This document shows, in pieces, positions 10,996 through 23,793 of a stretch of DNA of 64,000 nt (position 1 is the stretch's first letter; every line of letters starts with the position of its first letter). The stretch lies in NCBI RefSeq assembly GCF_001949145.1, contig NW_019091499.1:703976-767975 (forward strand), given 5' to 3'. This stretch comes from Acanthaster planci (taxonomy: Eukaryota > Echinodermata > Asteroidea > Valvatida > Acanthasteridae). Below the pieces are notes generated by a model. That model was not told the DNA's origin. It was given only the letters and a program-made list of their open reading frames with translations, and ran no database searches. The translations under genes were made by a program, and so were the position numbers.

Positions 10996-12678
10996 ATAGA
11001 GTTACATGTATTGATCGTTGTTTACTGGAACTTTGGAAAAAATTCAACTTTTCCAGACTTAATTTCTTACAAACATTGATGCAAACAGTGGTGGCTACAT
11101 ACCTGTACTTGAATAAATCAAAGAAATGAATTATGAGTCTGTCGACCATATTATGATTCCATAAATTTAAGGTTTTTCTTTTTTTGTTTCAGTGTTATTG
11201 GGCATACCATTTTTTAAATAGTAATCGCAACATCACACTGACCTCCGTCCTTGTCATCGACACTTGTTTTGAGCTCTTTAGTCTGATCTTTAATCACAGT
11301 ACTTCTGAAAATTTATATAAGGTAAACGCAGTGTTGAGGGAATCTGAACATGTTCTAACCACCAGTGTTTAGAAAACACATATTTGTGTTTAATGTTGTG
11401 AATCACGTAAACACATTTTTAAACGCGTCAAGTGTTCTGGGGCTGTACAGTGATATACACAGTGTGTGCGGTACCGTACTGTTCGGTCTGGTATTGATGC
11501 TGTTCTGTAAATTTTGACAGTCGATGAGTTGATGTTTGGGCAAAATTATATTGCACATGAATATTTTTTATTTTTACAGGTGATCACAACATACTACTAA
11601 GCAGGGTCGGTAGAAAAAAAGAAGATTTTCGAGGTCAAGAGCCAAAAATAGAGTCGGTCGGAAATTACAAGCATAGAATTTTAAAAGGGTATACAATTAC
11701 TTACGAACAAACCTAAGGCCCAGGGAAATTCGTTTTGGCGGAAAAGTGCCGCCCATTGGTAACTTACTGAATCTCGCACTGAACAATAATTGATTGTAAA
11801 AACGGGCTCATTATACCGCACTAATTCATTCAAACAATTTAGCCAGTAATACTGGTGATGTGATGGATTAATTAAAGAAATGCACTCCAACGTTTTAGCA
11901 TGGAGGCATAAAACAAGTACACTGTTCCTAATTGCTTGATCATAACCAGAAATGTAATAGCTCGAGGTATCATACACTTTTACGCTACACTAACACTATG
12001 GTTTTCCCATGAGCACAATGTACAATGAGAGCTTTTGGCTACTCATCAAGTACTACAGCACCTCACTCGTGTTCTGCTAAATCTTGGCGACCGAGCAAGC
12101 GACAAACTATCGAAGCGTGCCGCATCAGGGCTTATATAGAGGCCGCTGTGATCACCTCCTGAGCGGGATACTCCGCCCAACTTTAAGTTGGCCTAAACTT
12201 GGAATCTAATTGGTTGCTGACGCTTTCACTTAGTAACACGTATGTTGACATCCCATACATTCAGTGAGCACTTATTTTCTGTTGCTCTTGCTTGCACATG
12301 TGCACTACTGTTAAATCGCAGATGGTAGCGTTTTTGTTTCGTTTTTTTGTGGTTATTTTTTGGTGTTTTGCAATAGTGCTTCTTTTTTTGAGTTCACACT
12401 GAAGTTCAGTGTACTCTGAGTGACGTGGAGCAGGATTTCATCCCTACTTTGTCTGAACTAGCAGTGGTGATAACAGTATCAGCACTGTCACAGCAAGGAT
12501 TATGAATAATGCACTTATGATTAATGGCCAACGGCACAAACTGGTAACAATCAGAATTTTTTTGTGCAGATCGCGTGTGAAGGTGAAATTTTCATTTTCA
12601 ATTGAATCTGTTAACTCCGGAATCCAGACGGCGCATATTTCATTATTTTTCCTACAACCCAGTGGGCGACATTCCAAA

Positions 12679-12876
12679 TTTTTTTTTTAAAGATTATGGT
12701 TATAATGTAGGCCTAAGGATCAAATCCTGTCAAATACTTTGCCCACTTCATGGGTAAGGTAAACCCTCGGAATTAAGTAGGGACTGAAAACCCAATCCAC
12801 ATGTGGATTGAACCAGAAATCGAACCCGGACCGCAGAGGTGGAAGGCGAGGGAAGAACCACTAGGCCTACGCCAAC
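12679..12876 (-). mobile_element. tRNA-derived SINE
   Basis: On the minus strand a tRNA-like head starts near 12876 with a split A-box-like block (TGGCGTAG, then TAGTGG, 12858-12874). A good B box follows, GTTCGATTTC at 12816-12825. The head is followed by about 120 bp of unrelated body and ends in an A-run (T-run 12679-12688 on the plus strand). This order (pol III promoter, body, A tail) is that of a SINE retroposed by a LINE. Target-site duplications were not resolved. Confidence 0.7.
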
Positions 12877-12887
12877 CTGATTCCTGC

Positions 12888-13075
12888 CAAATACTGTCCA
12901 CCCCTGCCAATATACTTTCCACTCCGTCCAAATACTGTCCACCCCTGGTAAGTATACTGTCCATTCCTGCCAATTGTCCACTCCTGCCAAATACATACAA
13001 TGCACCCAAGCGAGCCATACTACCGTCTCTTGTTGTGCACTGTCCCTTACTGTCAAATGTTGTCAATTCCTACCA
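12888..13075. repeat. Minisatellite, CTGTCCAC(C/T)CCTGCCAA-type units
   Basis: Degenerate tandem units of about 22-25 bp built from ACTGTCCACCCCTGCCAAAT. The array abuts the 5' end of the SINE. Long open frames across it on both strands are a by-product of the repeat. Confidence 0.65.
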
Positions 13076-14627
13076 AAAAGTCTGTTCCTGCATGTGGGGA
13101 CCAAATAACCCTGGCAGTTGGCGTTTATGGGTGCTTTACGTCTCGCCACCGTGGATATGTACATGTACACATACGTATTGTACGCACCGCGCACACGTAT
13201 TACGTGCCGGTGTCAAACATATACCGCGAATGCTCACCAAAGAGTATTTGGCACCGGGTCACTTTTGGCATGACACCGGTTTAATCCCGCTGGATCCCAA
13301 AAAAGTACTTTCTTTTTGTAATGTGTTTATATCCATGCATTACTACATGTACGTAATAGGGAAAAAACTGTTACACGTATAGCTCTGTTTGGGGGTGAAT
13401 TACATTATTTAATGAATTAAATGTACCAGGCCTGTAATGGTAACAACATGTGATGCTGTAGAAGTAAAAGTGCATAAATCAAGGGGTGCTTTCCTTCCTG
13501 CGTGGTAAACATGGTCATAAACTGTGTCGTTACACTCGCCTCTGCTGAATAGCTTTTACCAAGGTCCTCAATCGTGTCAACCGCACTGTTGTGACACAAA
13601 CGCTCATTTATCTAGGTGTCAGACATTCGATAGTTCAATGCATGGTTTGCTGTCTGGGTCGAGCACAAAACACACATCCTACATCTCCCTAACCCAGTCA
13701 GTATATCCTGTGATGTCCATCGGGGAACCAAAATTATACCTAGTTCTCCTTCTTGCAATTGTGAATGACGTGTTTGAGGATTGCTGCAGACACAGGAGGT
13801 AATTTATGTATTTATGACTTTCGCCGAGATTGTAAAGTTTGATGAAGAGCCCTCAAACTCACCTTTAGTTGATAATCTCTATGGTGGAATGATTATATAA
13901 ACGACGTTTTGTCTAAACCTTCTAAAAGTCAATCTATATTAGGCAGTGTCTGAAATAACAAGTGACTAGAAAATCTTTTTCAGTTAAAACCCTCGGTAGA
14001 GGGAGTGGCCTCTCCTGGGGAGTCCATTGGAGCTAATTAACAGATAATTATTTTTTTAAGTCCAAATTCCACGACTACTTATCATATCCTACCCCTGAAC
14101 ATGCTGAAAAGCCTGGTTTAGTCATTTTACAGCCAGGGCCTCCCCTAGCCAGAATAAATGCAAAAAACCCAGACGGCCTTGAGCCAGCCTCCAGGCAATT
14201 CCCATAGGGCTGTGTACTAATGGGTCCCTTGTGTACAACCTAATGGGCTCTTTACAAAACGGTGCCTGGCGCAGGCAGTGGAATAATTTCCAGTTGGCTG
14301 ACATTGCAGCATTTTTAGGCACGTCATCAGAAAATCTCTGCGGTCTCATCATTGGTGCAAGATAATATCTCTGAACTTTATATGTCATATCAAAGAGAAG
14401 TTAAAAAAAACCAGAAACTGACCATCTCGAAATTTGCCCGGGTGCTCAATAACTAAGATGTGGCGCTGCACATGGCGCAGATTTCAAATTAGTATAAAAA
14501 AAATTGTCTTTGATGTAAAAGGGCGCCCTTCCATGTTATGATGTCAGCTCTCCTCATTAAGCGCTTAATAGCTTACCACTCATCACATCTTTTCTAATTT
14601 AGTTGTAAAAAATCCTTCTGTTTTTAT
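13076..14627. other. Intergenic, nothing recognised
   Basis: No exon with family features is seen. An 88-codon open frame on the minus strand at 14122-14388 has no recognisable motif. Confidence 0.4.
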
Positions 14628-14779
14628 GGCTTTCAAAGTTAACATTTAATCAATGTATACAGATATCTCGACTCTTAATATCTCTATTAGGGATAGAGAT
14701 GTCTTTATTATTAATAGAGATATCTCTGATAGGAATAGAGATATCTCTATTCCGGGATTAAATGTTAACTTTGCACGCC
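14628..14779. mobile_element. MITE-like element, copy 2 (152 bp)
   Basis: Begins GGCTTTCAAAGTTAACATTT and ends AAATGTTAACTTTGCACGCC, the same inverted termini as 7526-7695. The interior has repeated GAGATATCTCT words. Shared ends with a diverged interior identify a common family. Confidence 0.8.
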
Positions 14780-17149
14780 AAAGTTTTTAGTTATATAACC
14801 CAATGATAATGTTATTGTATTCTGATTACCCTGGAAATAGAGGGCAAGTGAGATTTCGCGTATCCTAAACTACTGACTGATGTACTGAGTTAAGGTGTTA
14901 TGAATTTAAAATACATCTAAATTTGACTCTAAACTCTGGAAGCAAATTCGGACAATTTGGCAACCCAGGCAAAATTAATGCCCAACCTCAAGATAAAGAT
15001 CTGAAAGGTACCAAAGTATTAGCACCATACGTGTTCTTTTTTAATGGGATACGGATGATAAGAATGAAATCGGTTGGAATTTGATGCCTGATGACTTCAT
15101 CGTGATTTCACACTTGTCCTTAACCTTTTAACCTCCAACCATTGGAGGAAAATTAAGATCTGTTAAGGTTATATAGTAATGAATTTCATACAAAGTGTGT
15201 ATCATAGGTCATACAATACAGAAAAATCAGTATGTATCTCGAGTCTCCGAGTCCGATGTATTTTCAAACCACTGAGGGGTAAATTCGTACATTTATGTAC
15301 AATTCTACTGGTTTGAAGTACTTCTCTAGACGTACATGAAAAGTAAATCGCATTATTCATATTTTAGACTGAAACATATTTGAAATAAAGAATAACGTCT
15401 TACATCCAATGGATTAAGAGTTTGACGCCGGATCCTATATGTTTTAATACCTGAGTTCTCAGAATCACAGGAGCATTTTAAAACCAAAATCAAAAATTGC
15501 AGAACTTCGATGCATGGCTACAAAGGATATACACTTTATGCTTCCGCTTGTCATGGCAATGTCTTGTGGATGATAGGCCTCCAATGCCAGAAATTCTATA
15601 CACTTGTTAAAACACATTTTAATGTCATAAGGTGAAGTCTAATGCACGTTTTCAATTGACCTGGGTGTGCTCGGCTTTATTTCTCTTCTTCTTGTTGTTG
15701 GAACCGTTCTTCAAAGAAATAGACCTCGAGTATCGTCTTTGAAGTAGAAACCACAACATTTGGTGGAATATCCCTCAACGATCTTCAAAGCAAAACCGTC
15801 TAACTCTGGTTATTTAACACTATCGCTTCAGCACTTCATGACTTTTCCAAGTTCTATAGTGCGCAATCAGGATATATGCAGTTAGGATACATGCAGTTAG
15901 TTTTTCTTTAAAGCAATGAGGAATCGGGAGTTTTAAATCCTTTTGCTCTTGAAAAATATGCACCCTTGTTTAAGGTCGGAAAATCCCATTAAAGATCATA
16001 TAAACTTGGTTTCATCAAACGTTGTGTCTTATAGCAGATCATACAAGAAATGTGGCATTTTGTAAACCTCTAGCCTAGTTTGTGGTGATTGCTTCACTAT
16101 TTTTAGACATAGAAATTCAAAACTGATGGGCAAAACACAAAACACCATGAGTACTAATTTGAGTCAGAATTGTTATCCTTTTTAAATTAACTTTTAAACA
16201 GACCCTGGCAAGAGCCACCAAGGTAAACTGCCAACGGCCGTTTTTCTCATTTCTTAATAAGAAAAAAAATTACGGCCATCTAATCAGGCTGGCTCAGGCC
16301 GACGCCAATCAGCAAACCAGATTCAATGCATCGTTTAACAGGAGATCTTTTTCCCTCATCAACCGACGCTCTCTAAAGGTCAAAATACGATAACCACAGA
16401 ATTAACTACGGACACCCTTTGGGCCTTTACATCATTACATGGAAATGCTCGCCTCCTGTGATTGAATTTCAGCTTTGTGGCAAACAAATGCTTACATTCA
16501 TTCCCATGGCTTTGGAACAGCCCCACTCCCTCACTGATGTATGAATACCAATATTTATAGAATATCAACATTTTTCAGTTCGTCAACCCGCACCGAAATG
16601 TGTGTGCATAAGCATCCCCTCAGTCTGGCCAAACATTCCACACAATCACTGACTGCAACGAACAATCCAGCATGTAAAAGCCTAGTGACAAAGCAAAACT
16701 ATCATGTACAAGTTGTTCTTTTGCAGATCGCATGGGAAGGTGAAGTGTTCAATTTAACATCAATCTTCAAACTGCAGGAGGGCTGGAGGGGCAGGTAGTC
16801 ATACACTTTTCTTGCAATCCATGATGCAAAATCTATTCATTTCCCTTTAAAAGCAGCATTTTTACTTGTATGCTTCACAAGCATAATTATATCTGAAACA
16901 ACCGTGAATCGGAGAATCTTGGTGCAGTTCGTTGCTAAGCAGCGTGGGCTCGTAAGGGACCCTGACTGAAGGGAGAAAAAAGTGTAGGATACCTGGCCTA
17001 TACGGCCTAATTATGGTAAGCCGTACACTTCACTAAGGGTCTGGGACCGCTGATAATAAAAGCGACACTGTGTTCCGTAGGCACGGTGTATGTATCCAAT
17101 ATAGCCCGAGTGTACCGAGAATCGTATAGTCTGTTGGGGGTTCAGACTA
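14780..17149. other. Intergenic, nothing recognised
   Basis: AT-rich. A short stretch near 16728-16765 (GCAGATCGCATGGGAAGGTG) resembles 12565-12600 and may be another dispersed repeat. No gene is supported. Confidence 0.4.
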
Positions 17150-17450
17150 GTAAATAAGACTAGTTGCCATAGACAACAGAGATAAATATCCCCACTTCAA
17201 GAAATCAGGAAAAGTAGAAGTTTCACAGGTGTTCAAGACACATATCAAATTAAAGATCACTTCCTCGTCTTTCATTTCCCTTTCAATTTTTAGTGGCTTA
17301 ACCGACGACTTTTGAATATATTTCTCTCCAGAGAAAATCAACCCTCAAAACAGTCAGGAGGCCCATCGCCATTTTGGAAATTGATGCCTACGCTCCATGG
17401 CAAAATAGGGCAATTTGGAGGGCCCCATTTGGTCCGATACTTTAAGAAAT
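17150..17450 (+). repeat. Dispersed repeat, copy 1 of a 17 kb / 19 kb pair
   Basis: Shares an ordered set of words with 19430-19700: TTTCACAGGTGTTCAAG, TTTCCCTTTCAATTTTTAGT, a GGCTTAACCGACGA word, then AAATCAACCCTCAAAA. Family unknown; no coding capacity was recognised. Confidence 0.45.
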
Positions 17451-19429
17451 ACAAGCTGACAGTCCTGCTCCTGCACTTCATCCACCGTTTTAACAACCTA
17501 CCCAGTCCACTTGCCACGAAAGGCTGTAATAGCAGAGAATTTGACAGCCTACAAATCGTGATATGGTCCGCGCAGGCAATTTTGGACGAAAGTATTCCTA
17601 ACCGAACATTTGCCTACTATACTGGTGGCCGATAATGAGGAAACCTTGACGCCTGAAGCCTTTTGATGAAATCCTAAAGCAGTCCATTCTTCCAATGCAT
17701 ATGGGTAATAAAATGTCATTCGGACAAATTGTTTCTAATCCCTATGACACTTTATTGTTCGTAACTCCCGCCTCTTCGATGTTGTGGCCATCTGGCAAAG
17801 GTATTACATGTCAAAATATTAGGGCCACTGATACCAAGCAGGGTCCGGTCTTTAGTGGTAGACTGAATCAGTTTAACCATTGATTGTTCAAGTGAAAAAA
17901 TAGGTGGATTTATGGTTGATAACTGGAAATGTCACGCGAGATTTCCCGTGTTGTCCGGTTGTATTCGTTGCCGTCTACCTCTAACACGTCACAATCACTT
18001 ATGTATTGAGGGCGATATTATTTTCTTAATGTGGAATATCCACGATTCTGTTTTTATTCAGTGTTTTGAGGGTGCAATTCATCACTAGTTGTGAGAGAGA
18101 GTTGCGACATGAGTGTCTCAAGTTTTGGTGGATTATTCGTCAGCACTAAAGGGAGTCAGCACAATAGCTGCATGCTGCACCGCACACATAATGAGACGCC
18201 ATACTGAATTAAATGTAAATATTAAGAAATAATATCGAACACTTAGTAAACAATTAGCAACATGAGTGCGTCATCGTCATGAGTTACAGCACTGGCAATC
18301 TAAATAAGCTAATTTAGCAGAGTGGCAGCACTTGTCTTGTTTACAGAAAATCGCTAGACATTTCTTCTGTACACCAAATGTTTTCCACAAATGATGCAGT
18401 AAAGTTGTGGCATGCCAACAACGTACGACCATAAAGACACATTATAATAAGTTAGTGCAGGCTCATCTAAAAAATGTTAACAACTAACATCATGGACGGG
18501 ACTCTGAACCAAGCAATTCTAGCTAGAGCAACTATTACTATATATTTCTGGAAGTGTACCCGCAGCCGATGTTAAAATATGAGACACTGCAATCGAACTC
18601 CGTTAGCCCTAAGTGTTTCTTGTTGGCTTTTCCAGATACAGCGTATTAATCCCAACCTGTTGTAGAGAATGTACGCTCGAAGAATTGTCAGTGACTCGTG
18701 AAGGTCCACCTAAATTAAGTCATGTATTTGGAGGATATAAATATGCGCATTTAAATTCTGTCACACAGACAAATGGTGGACAGATACTTTGATCTATACT
18801 GAAATGATAAAGCCTTAATCCTCCATATCCGTATGGAATGCACAATTGTTTTATCGTCATAGCCTTGGTTGTACTTGCTGGTGTTCACTTTTCTGTATTG
18901 TGCATATGCTTCCACAAATATACCTATAAAACGTCTGTTGGTGGCTTTAAATATGTCCATATGATTAGGAAAGTCCATGCATAATGTAAATATTGCTTCA
19001 ACAATGCGACCTTGGATTTAGTGGACGGCTTCCTGAAATGGCACAGCATGATAGGTCTTTAATCTCTCCAGTGCTGCGCGAACCCTTCATGGCAAAATGG
19101 TTTATCTCATTTTTTTTTCTTTTTATTTCCAATTTTTGTCAGATAAGATAATTTCTGGGAAAGTTAAGGATGCTTGTTGAGGTGTGTAGTTTAAAGATAC
19201 GGTGGCGAAACAGTAGCTGTAGAAACTAGTAATATAGTCCACCTCATTTATAATTTATGTGCGCCTAAGTTATGCGTTATGCATGGTTCGCAGCAGCAAA
19301 TCAGAGGTGCGCATTACCTTAGGTCTGGGCGCTAGCTGCGTGGGTTGCCGGGACTTCATAAGATGGCAGCGTGCTTACAAGAGCTCTGTGGAGTTGAGGG
19401 GTGCACCCATGTAAATCAATTTCCATAGA

Positions 19430-19700
19430 CACTAATGATAAATCTTTTTATTTCAATTTTTTTTATAAATACAACTCTCACAGGTGTCCAAGCTGGACAG
19501 CAAATTGATGTTCGACATGTCCTCTTTCATTTTCCTTTAATTTTTTAGTGGGTTGACGGATGAATTTTTGAGAAATTCTCACCAAAAGCAGACCACCCCT
19601 AAAATGAAGGAAATTTGTATTCCTCTGCAAAACGGCTAAATAGTGCCACTTTCGGACTCGATTGCATCCAAATTGCTCAGAACTGGAAGCCCTGAGTCCG
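19430..19700 (+). repeat. Dispersed repeat, copy 2 of a 17 kb / 19 kb pair
   Basis: Contains CTCTCACAGGTGTCCAAG, TTTTCCTTTAATTTTTTAGT, GGGTTGACGGATGA and CAGACCACCCCTAAAA, in the same order as 17150-17450. Confidence 0.45.
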
Positions 19701-20460
19701 GGCCAGAGGATCAGTGTCATATTTCTTCAATTCCCCAACTCCATGGCTCTCAGGACTCCCTATAGAATATTTTGAGTGCATAACTTTTATTAATGAGCTC
19801 AGCAGACATATTTCTGGCCTACTTACGTGGGTGCAACCTGAGTCTACCACTGAGTGTTCCTCGCTCGTCGTTAGGGCTTTGATCTACCTCATGTGTGCCG
19901 GGTGCCATCGGTTAGTGTGGTGCTTGCTCTCAGTTGCAGAGCTGCCGATTATTTCAGATCTTATCTAAGATTGAGGGGTTTCCAGACAGTCCGTTTTATC
20001 TAAAAAGTGTTCAATTATAGGGTAACCCTTGTGAACAAGTTAAGCAGGGAACTAGCGAAGCTTAGACTGGAGGGATTGCATGCCGTTGTTCCATGCTTGT
20101 TGGCATAGCGAAGGTTGATTGCAGTTCTGGTCTGAGAGCTTGCTTCCCTTGGTGAGGTTTACCGGGTGCAGGTTTCCGTTAGAGTTCGGTGAGGACCATT
20201 ATAATCACCTTCTTAACCAACTGGTCCCGTTTTATTTAATAACAGCTTGAAATGGGTGAGGGTTATCATGCAGCCGCCTTATACCCTGTTGCAGTTTGGA
20301 AACTGTGTTTTGTAAGGCAGTAGAGATTATGGGTGTGTAAGTCTACCCTGTTGTGCTGTATAAGAACGAAGGTTGCCTTTGCTGGTGTGATCAAGACTCA
20401 TCAGTTATAAGCCTACGGTATATTATTGACTTTGGGGTTACTTAGTTACTTGCGGATTTC

Positions 20461-20606
20461 CTGACTATTGAGGGCTACCCTGATTACTGTGAGGGTTACC
20501 TGGTCATTGAGGGTTACACAGTTACTGTGAGGGTTTCTCTGAGGGTTAGCCTGGTTACTGTGAGGGTTACCCTGGTCGCTGTGAGGGTTACCCTGGTGTA
20601 TGTTGA
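20461..20606 (+). repeat. Minisatellite, TTACTGTGAGGGTTACCCTGG units
   Basis: Roughly six to seven degenerate units of about 21 bp, each with the core GAGGGTTA(C)CCTGG. No gene overlaps it. Confidence 0.65.
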
Positions 20607-21355
20607 GGACAACAAGCTTCCTAAGTAATCACGAATAGTGGTGCAGTTGACCACGTAGGACAACCTACCCGTGAGGATCATTTTCTACATAATTAATTGC
20701 CTTTGTGGGTAAACGATAACTGAAGCTCTGACACTAAATAAACCAATCACATTATTGACTTTGGAATCACTGGTTCACCATGAGATTTAGTCCAGTCCCT
20801 TATCACTTGTATTGACATTTATTGTAACCTTTATTGACACCAGAATCAATTACCTAATCACGATTACCTAATTCCACGAAACGATCGTCCCCTAAGGTAT
20901 AGTCCACAGTTCGTTAACGGATATCCCCCTTGCGTTTGGATAGCCGCTCATTTTTACGTAAGGTTAAATGGGGTAGGCCAGGTTAATTCCATCTCTGATC
21001 AGTTTTCCCTCCACAATACCAATAAAAAAACCTGAACATTTTTTTTCAGTTTTTCATACAACACTCTTTTTTAACAATGTAGCAAGTGTTTTTTAGAAAC
21101 TTTTCTTTAAAGATTTCCTTGACAGATGGGTGCATTTACTGGATACTTTACGTAAATTAGTGCGTCTGGAACGGCTTCTCTTGTCATACACCTATTTGCC
21201 ATGAGAATGTACTACCGTATGAGTATTTATGTATCGGTACGATATATTTCAAGAAACATCCTGTTGTAGAGGATAAAGGATATCTTTGTTTAAACTAGGC
21301 CTTTTCCCACTGATTGTACATCTCGATAATATGAGATATTGCTTTTTCACCAAGA

Positions 21356-21433
21356 AAATGTCAACATTGTAAATGATATTTTTGAGGCAAATGCCCAATT
21401 GCCTCAAAAATATCATTTACAATGTTGACATTT
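21356..21433. repeat. Perfect 35-bp inverted repeat with 8-nt loop
   Basis: Left arm 21356-21390, loop ATGCCCAA 21391-21398, right arm 21399-21433; the arms are exactly complementary. It could be a fold-back element, a very young hairpin or a cloning or assembly fold-back. A mature miRNA precursor usually has mismatches, so that is less likely. Confidence 0.85.
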
Positions 21434-23471
21434 ATCTTTCTTTTTTTCAACGTGTTTCTTTGGAATTGTGCGCTTCAAAGCGCTGGAACATTTAAACTGC
21501 ATTTTCTTGGGTGATACCCTTCTGCCAGGAGGTGACCGCCCCTGTCTGGGAGTTGGGCGACGAGTTAATGCTGTTGGTTCCGGCAATAGATAGGAAATGT
21601 GCCTGTATGTGTCAATCTTAATAAAAATCTGCCAAAATTAATGCCTTCAAGTCCTTTGAATAGGGCTTTTATACAACTTCAGGATGAAGATGTTTCACAT
21701 TAAAGACTATCTAGATTTGACTAAATAACAGTCCAACTTGTTTGGTATATAACGAGTAAGCCGAGTCTACGTGAAAATCAGTCACGTTGACTTTTGTGAG
21801 TCAGAATGTAGAGCTTGAAAATCTACACTGAATGAAAATCTTGGACTAGCGGAATCTACAAGATGAGCGCGTAATTCCAGACTAACTATCCACCTTGAGC
21901 TGAAGCGCACATAATGGTACTAAGTTTTCCAACCTGGCTCTTGCACGCCTTCGGCGAGTAAGCGAAGACCACACTTTCTAGGCTGCATCTGAATCTCTTC
22001 TCTAGAGCTAGATCTAGGTCTTCCCTCCATCGGAAATGCGTGGAGACGCGTAGACAATAGACCTAGACATAACTCTGGAAGCCCGTTTCAGACACGGCCT
22101 TAAGTCAGCGTACTCCGCGTCAAACGCGCATAAACCTGCGCGCCTATGCGGTTAATGCATACCAAAGGACTGTGAATTTCATTTAAAAAAAAACGCCCTC
22201 TTTAGCACCTGCACGGAGTGCATTGCATTCCTACAGTTCTGAACAGCAAGATACACTGCTTCATTTTTAGATTTTTTTTTACTGAGTGCTCTTTTAATTA
22301 ATCAAGGGTACAGATTTGAAGGGCAGTTTTCGCGAAAAACTCTAATATGGTATATTGACATCAGTGTACGCTTATACAGTTAATATAAGGTGAGCAAATT
22401 TCTACTAATCCCAAAATATAAATATCCCTATTTCCCCCAAGTGCCAAGTTGACATGTTTCATCAACAAAATAAACATTTCTCTGTTACTAATATTGTTCT
22501 GTCGAGGTCATTCACTTCCTTGATAAAAATATTTTTATTTGCCTGTAATACAAGGTTCAAATGAGAAATGCTTCAAGGCAAAGCGATGAGCTCCAATTCA
22601 TTAAACAACTCCTTATTTGCTCACAATCATGTTTATAAAGCTCTATACATGTTTTCAGCAACGGCTAACTCAAGTGAACATGCAAAATGTAAACGGTATC
22701 ATTGAAGAAATTTCTCAAATAAGGGTGTAGGCAATCCACCGTGTAGGGGGCCTTTTTGCTGTATTTTTTGGGGGAAACAGGCGACTGGAGGAAGTGCTAT
22801 TCACCAACTGCGCTGCGTGCGGGTGGAACTTGCTTGTTTGGCTTGAAGATTTGAAAGTGTTTGTTAAGTATTAATATCAGTCAATCAAGATGGTTGTTTT
22901 TGTGAGGCAAGGAATGCCCTGATCAGTCAGAAATTCCTCATGTTGTTTACTGACATCTGCTCATATGCAAATTGCTGTGAGTCGGCCCTGTTTTTTGTAA
23001 ACCTCGTATAAACTTGCAATTTACTCATCTGTGACAATATCTTACCGGCGCGCTGCACTGTGGATCGTCGAGATTCCAACAAAATCCCTTATCAAGACTT
23101 TCCATGTAAAACATTCAGCTCTACATTCAGAGTTTAATGTCTTGATATTGAAACAAAGATCAGCGATCTTTAATCCTTTGAACTTGGGAGTAGCTTGCAC
23201 AGAACATTTGCCTGCAAACGTCTTCCCGTTCGTGTGTGAAGGTTGTGGTTCTTGTTTTACACTCTAGCAGCCAAAATAATGTCTCTAAAAGAACGTTAAG
23301 TAGGAATAGCAGATGTATAAAGTAGAATAGGACCATTTGAAGCTTCGCACTGAAGACCAAAGGTGAAAGTAACTGAAACGTTTACAAGCTATTGTTTATA
23401 CTGTGTGATTTATTGAAGGAGTTCGGTATACTGTAGTTCCATCTGCAATCCGAAATAATCAATCATAGAAC
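21434..23471. other. Intergenic, nothing recognised
   Basis: No exon is recognised. About 21930-22150 is richer in CpG-type words than its surroundings, without a gene to assign it to. Confidence 0.4.
23409..23414 (-). promoter_or_regulatory. Candidate polyadenylation signal of the GPCR
   Basis: AATAAA on the minus strand 380 nt past the stop codon, beyond the 68-bp tandem array. If used, the array is transcribed in the 3' UTR. Confidence 0.4.
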
Positions 23472-23747
23472 TGTTTGGGACGTCCGGGCAGTGTGAACTT
23501 AGATCATCTGCTACTTGTCTTGAGTTGAGTATCTTATCCTGTTTGAGACGTCCGGGCAGTGTGAAATTAGATCATCTGCTACTTGTCGTGAGTTGAGTAT
23601 CTTATCCTGTTTGAGACGTCCGGGCAGTGTGAACTTAGATCACCTGCTACTTGTCTTGAGTTGTGCATTTTATCCTGTTTAGGACGTCCGGGAAGTGTGA
23701 AATTAGATCATCTGCTACTTGTCTTGAGTTGAGTATCTTATTCTGTT
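23472..23747. repeat. Tandem repeat, 68 bp x 4, in the probable GPCR 3' UTR
   Basis: The word GACGTCCGGG starts at 23479, 23547, 23615 and (as GACGTCCGGGA) 23683, an exact 68-bp period. Each unit also has TTAGATCA(T/C)CTGCTACTTG and TTGAGT. The array lies 47 bp beyond the stop of the minus-strand GPCR and before its nearest AATAAA (23409-23414). Confidence 0.9.
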
Positions 23748-23793
23748 TTCTGATTATCACCCCTACGATTTGTACACTGTCCCATATGTCCCT

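Larger units (their letters stand above)
7696..12678. other. Intergenic DNA with dispersed repeat fragments
   Basis: No gene is recognised. One short repeat shared between about 7945-8005 and 10935-10995 is listed separately. The rest is AT-rich with only chance open frames. Confidence 0.5.

Noticed and set aside
12801-13382. 193-codon open frame on the plus strand, with open frames on the opposite strand
   Set aside because: It runs through the SINE head and a minisatellite; the repeat period keeps frames open on both strands. No domain is visible.
14122-14388. 88-codon open frame on the minus strand
   Set aside because: No motif, no splice partner and no compositional support.
21356-21433. 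Hairpin as a microRNA gene
   Set aside because: The arms are perfectly paired over 35 bp, unlike normal animal miRNA precursors, and no expression evidence is available.
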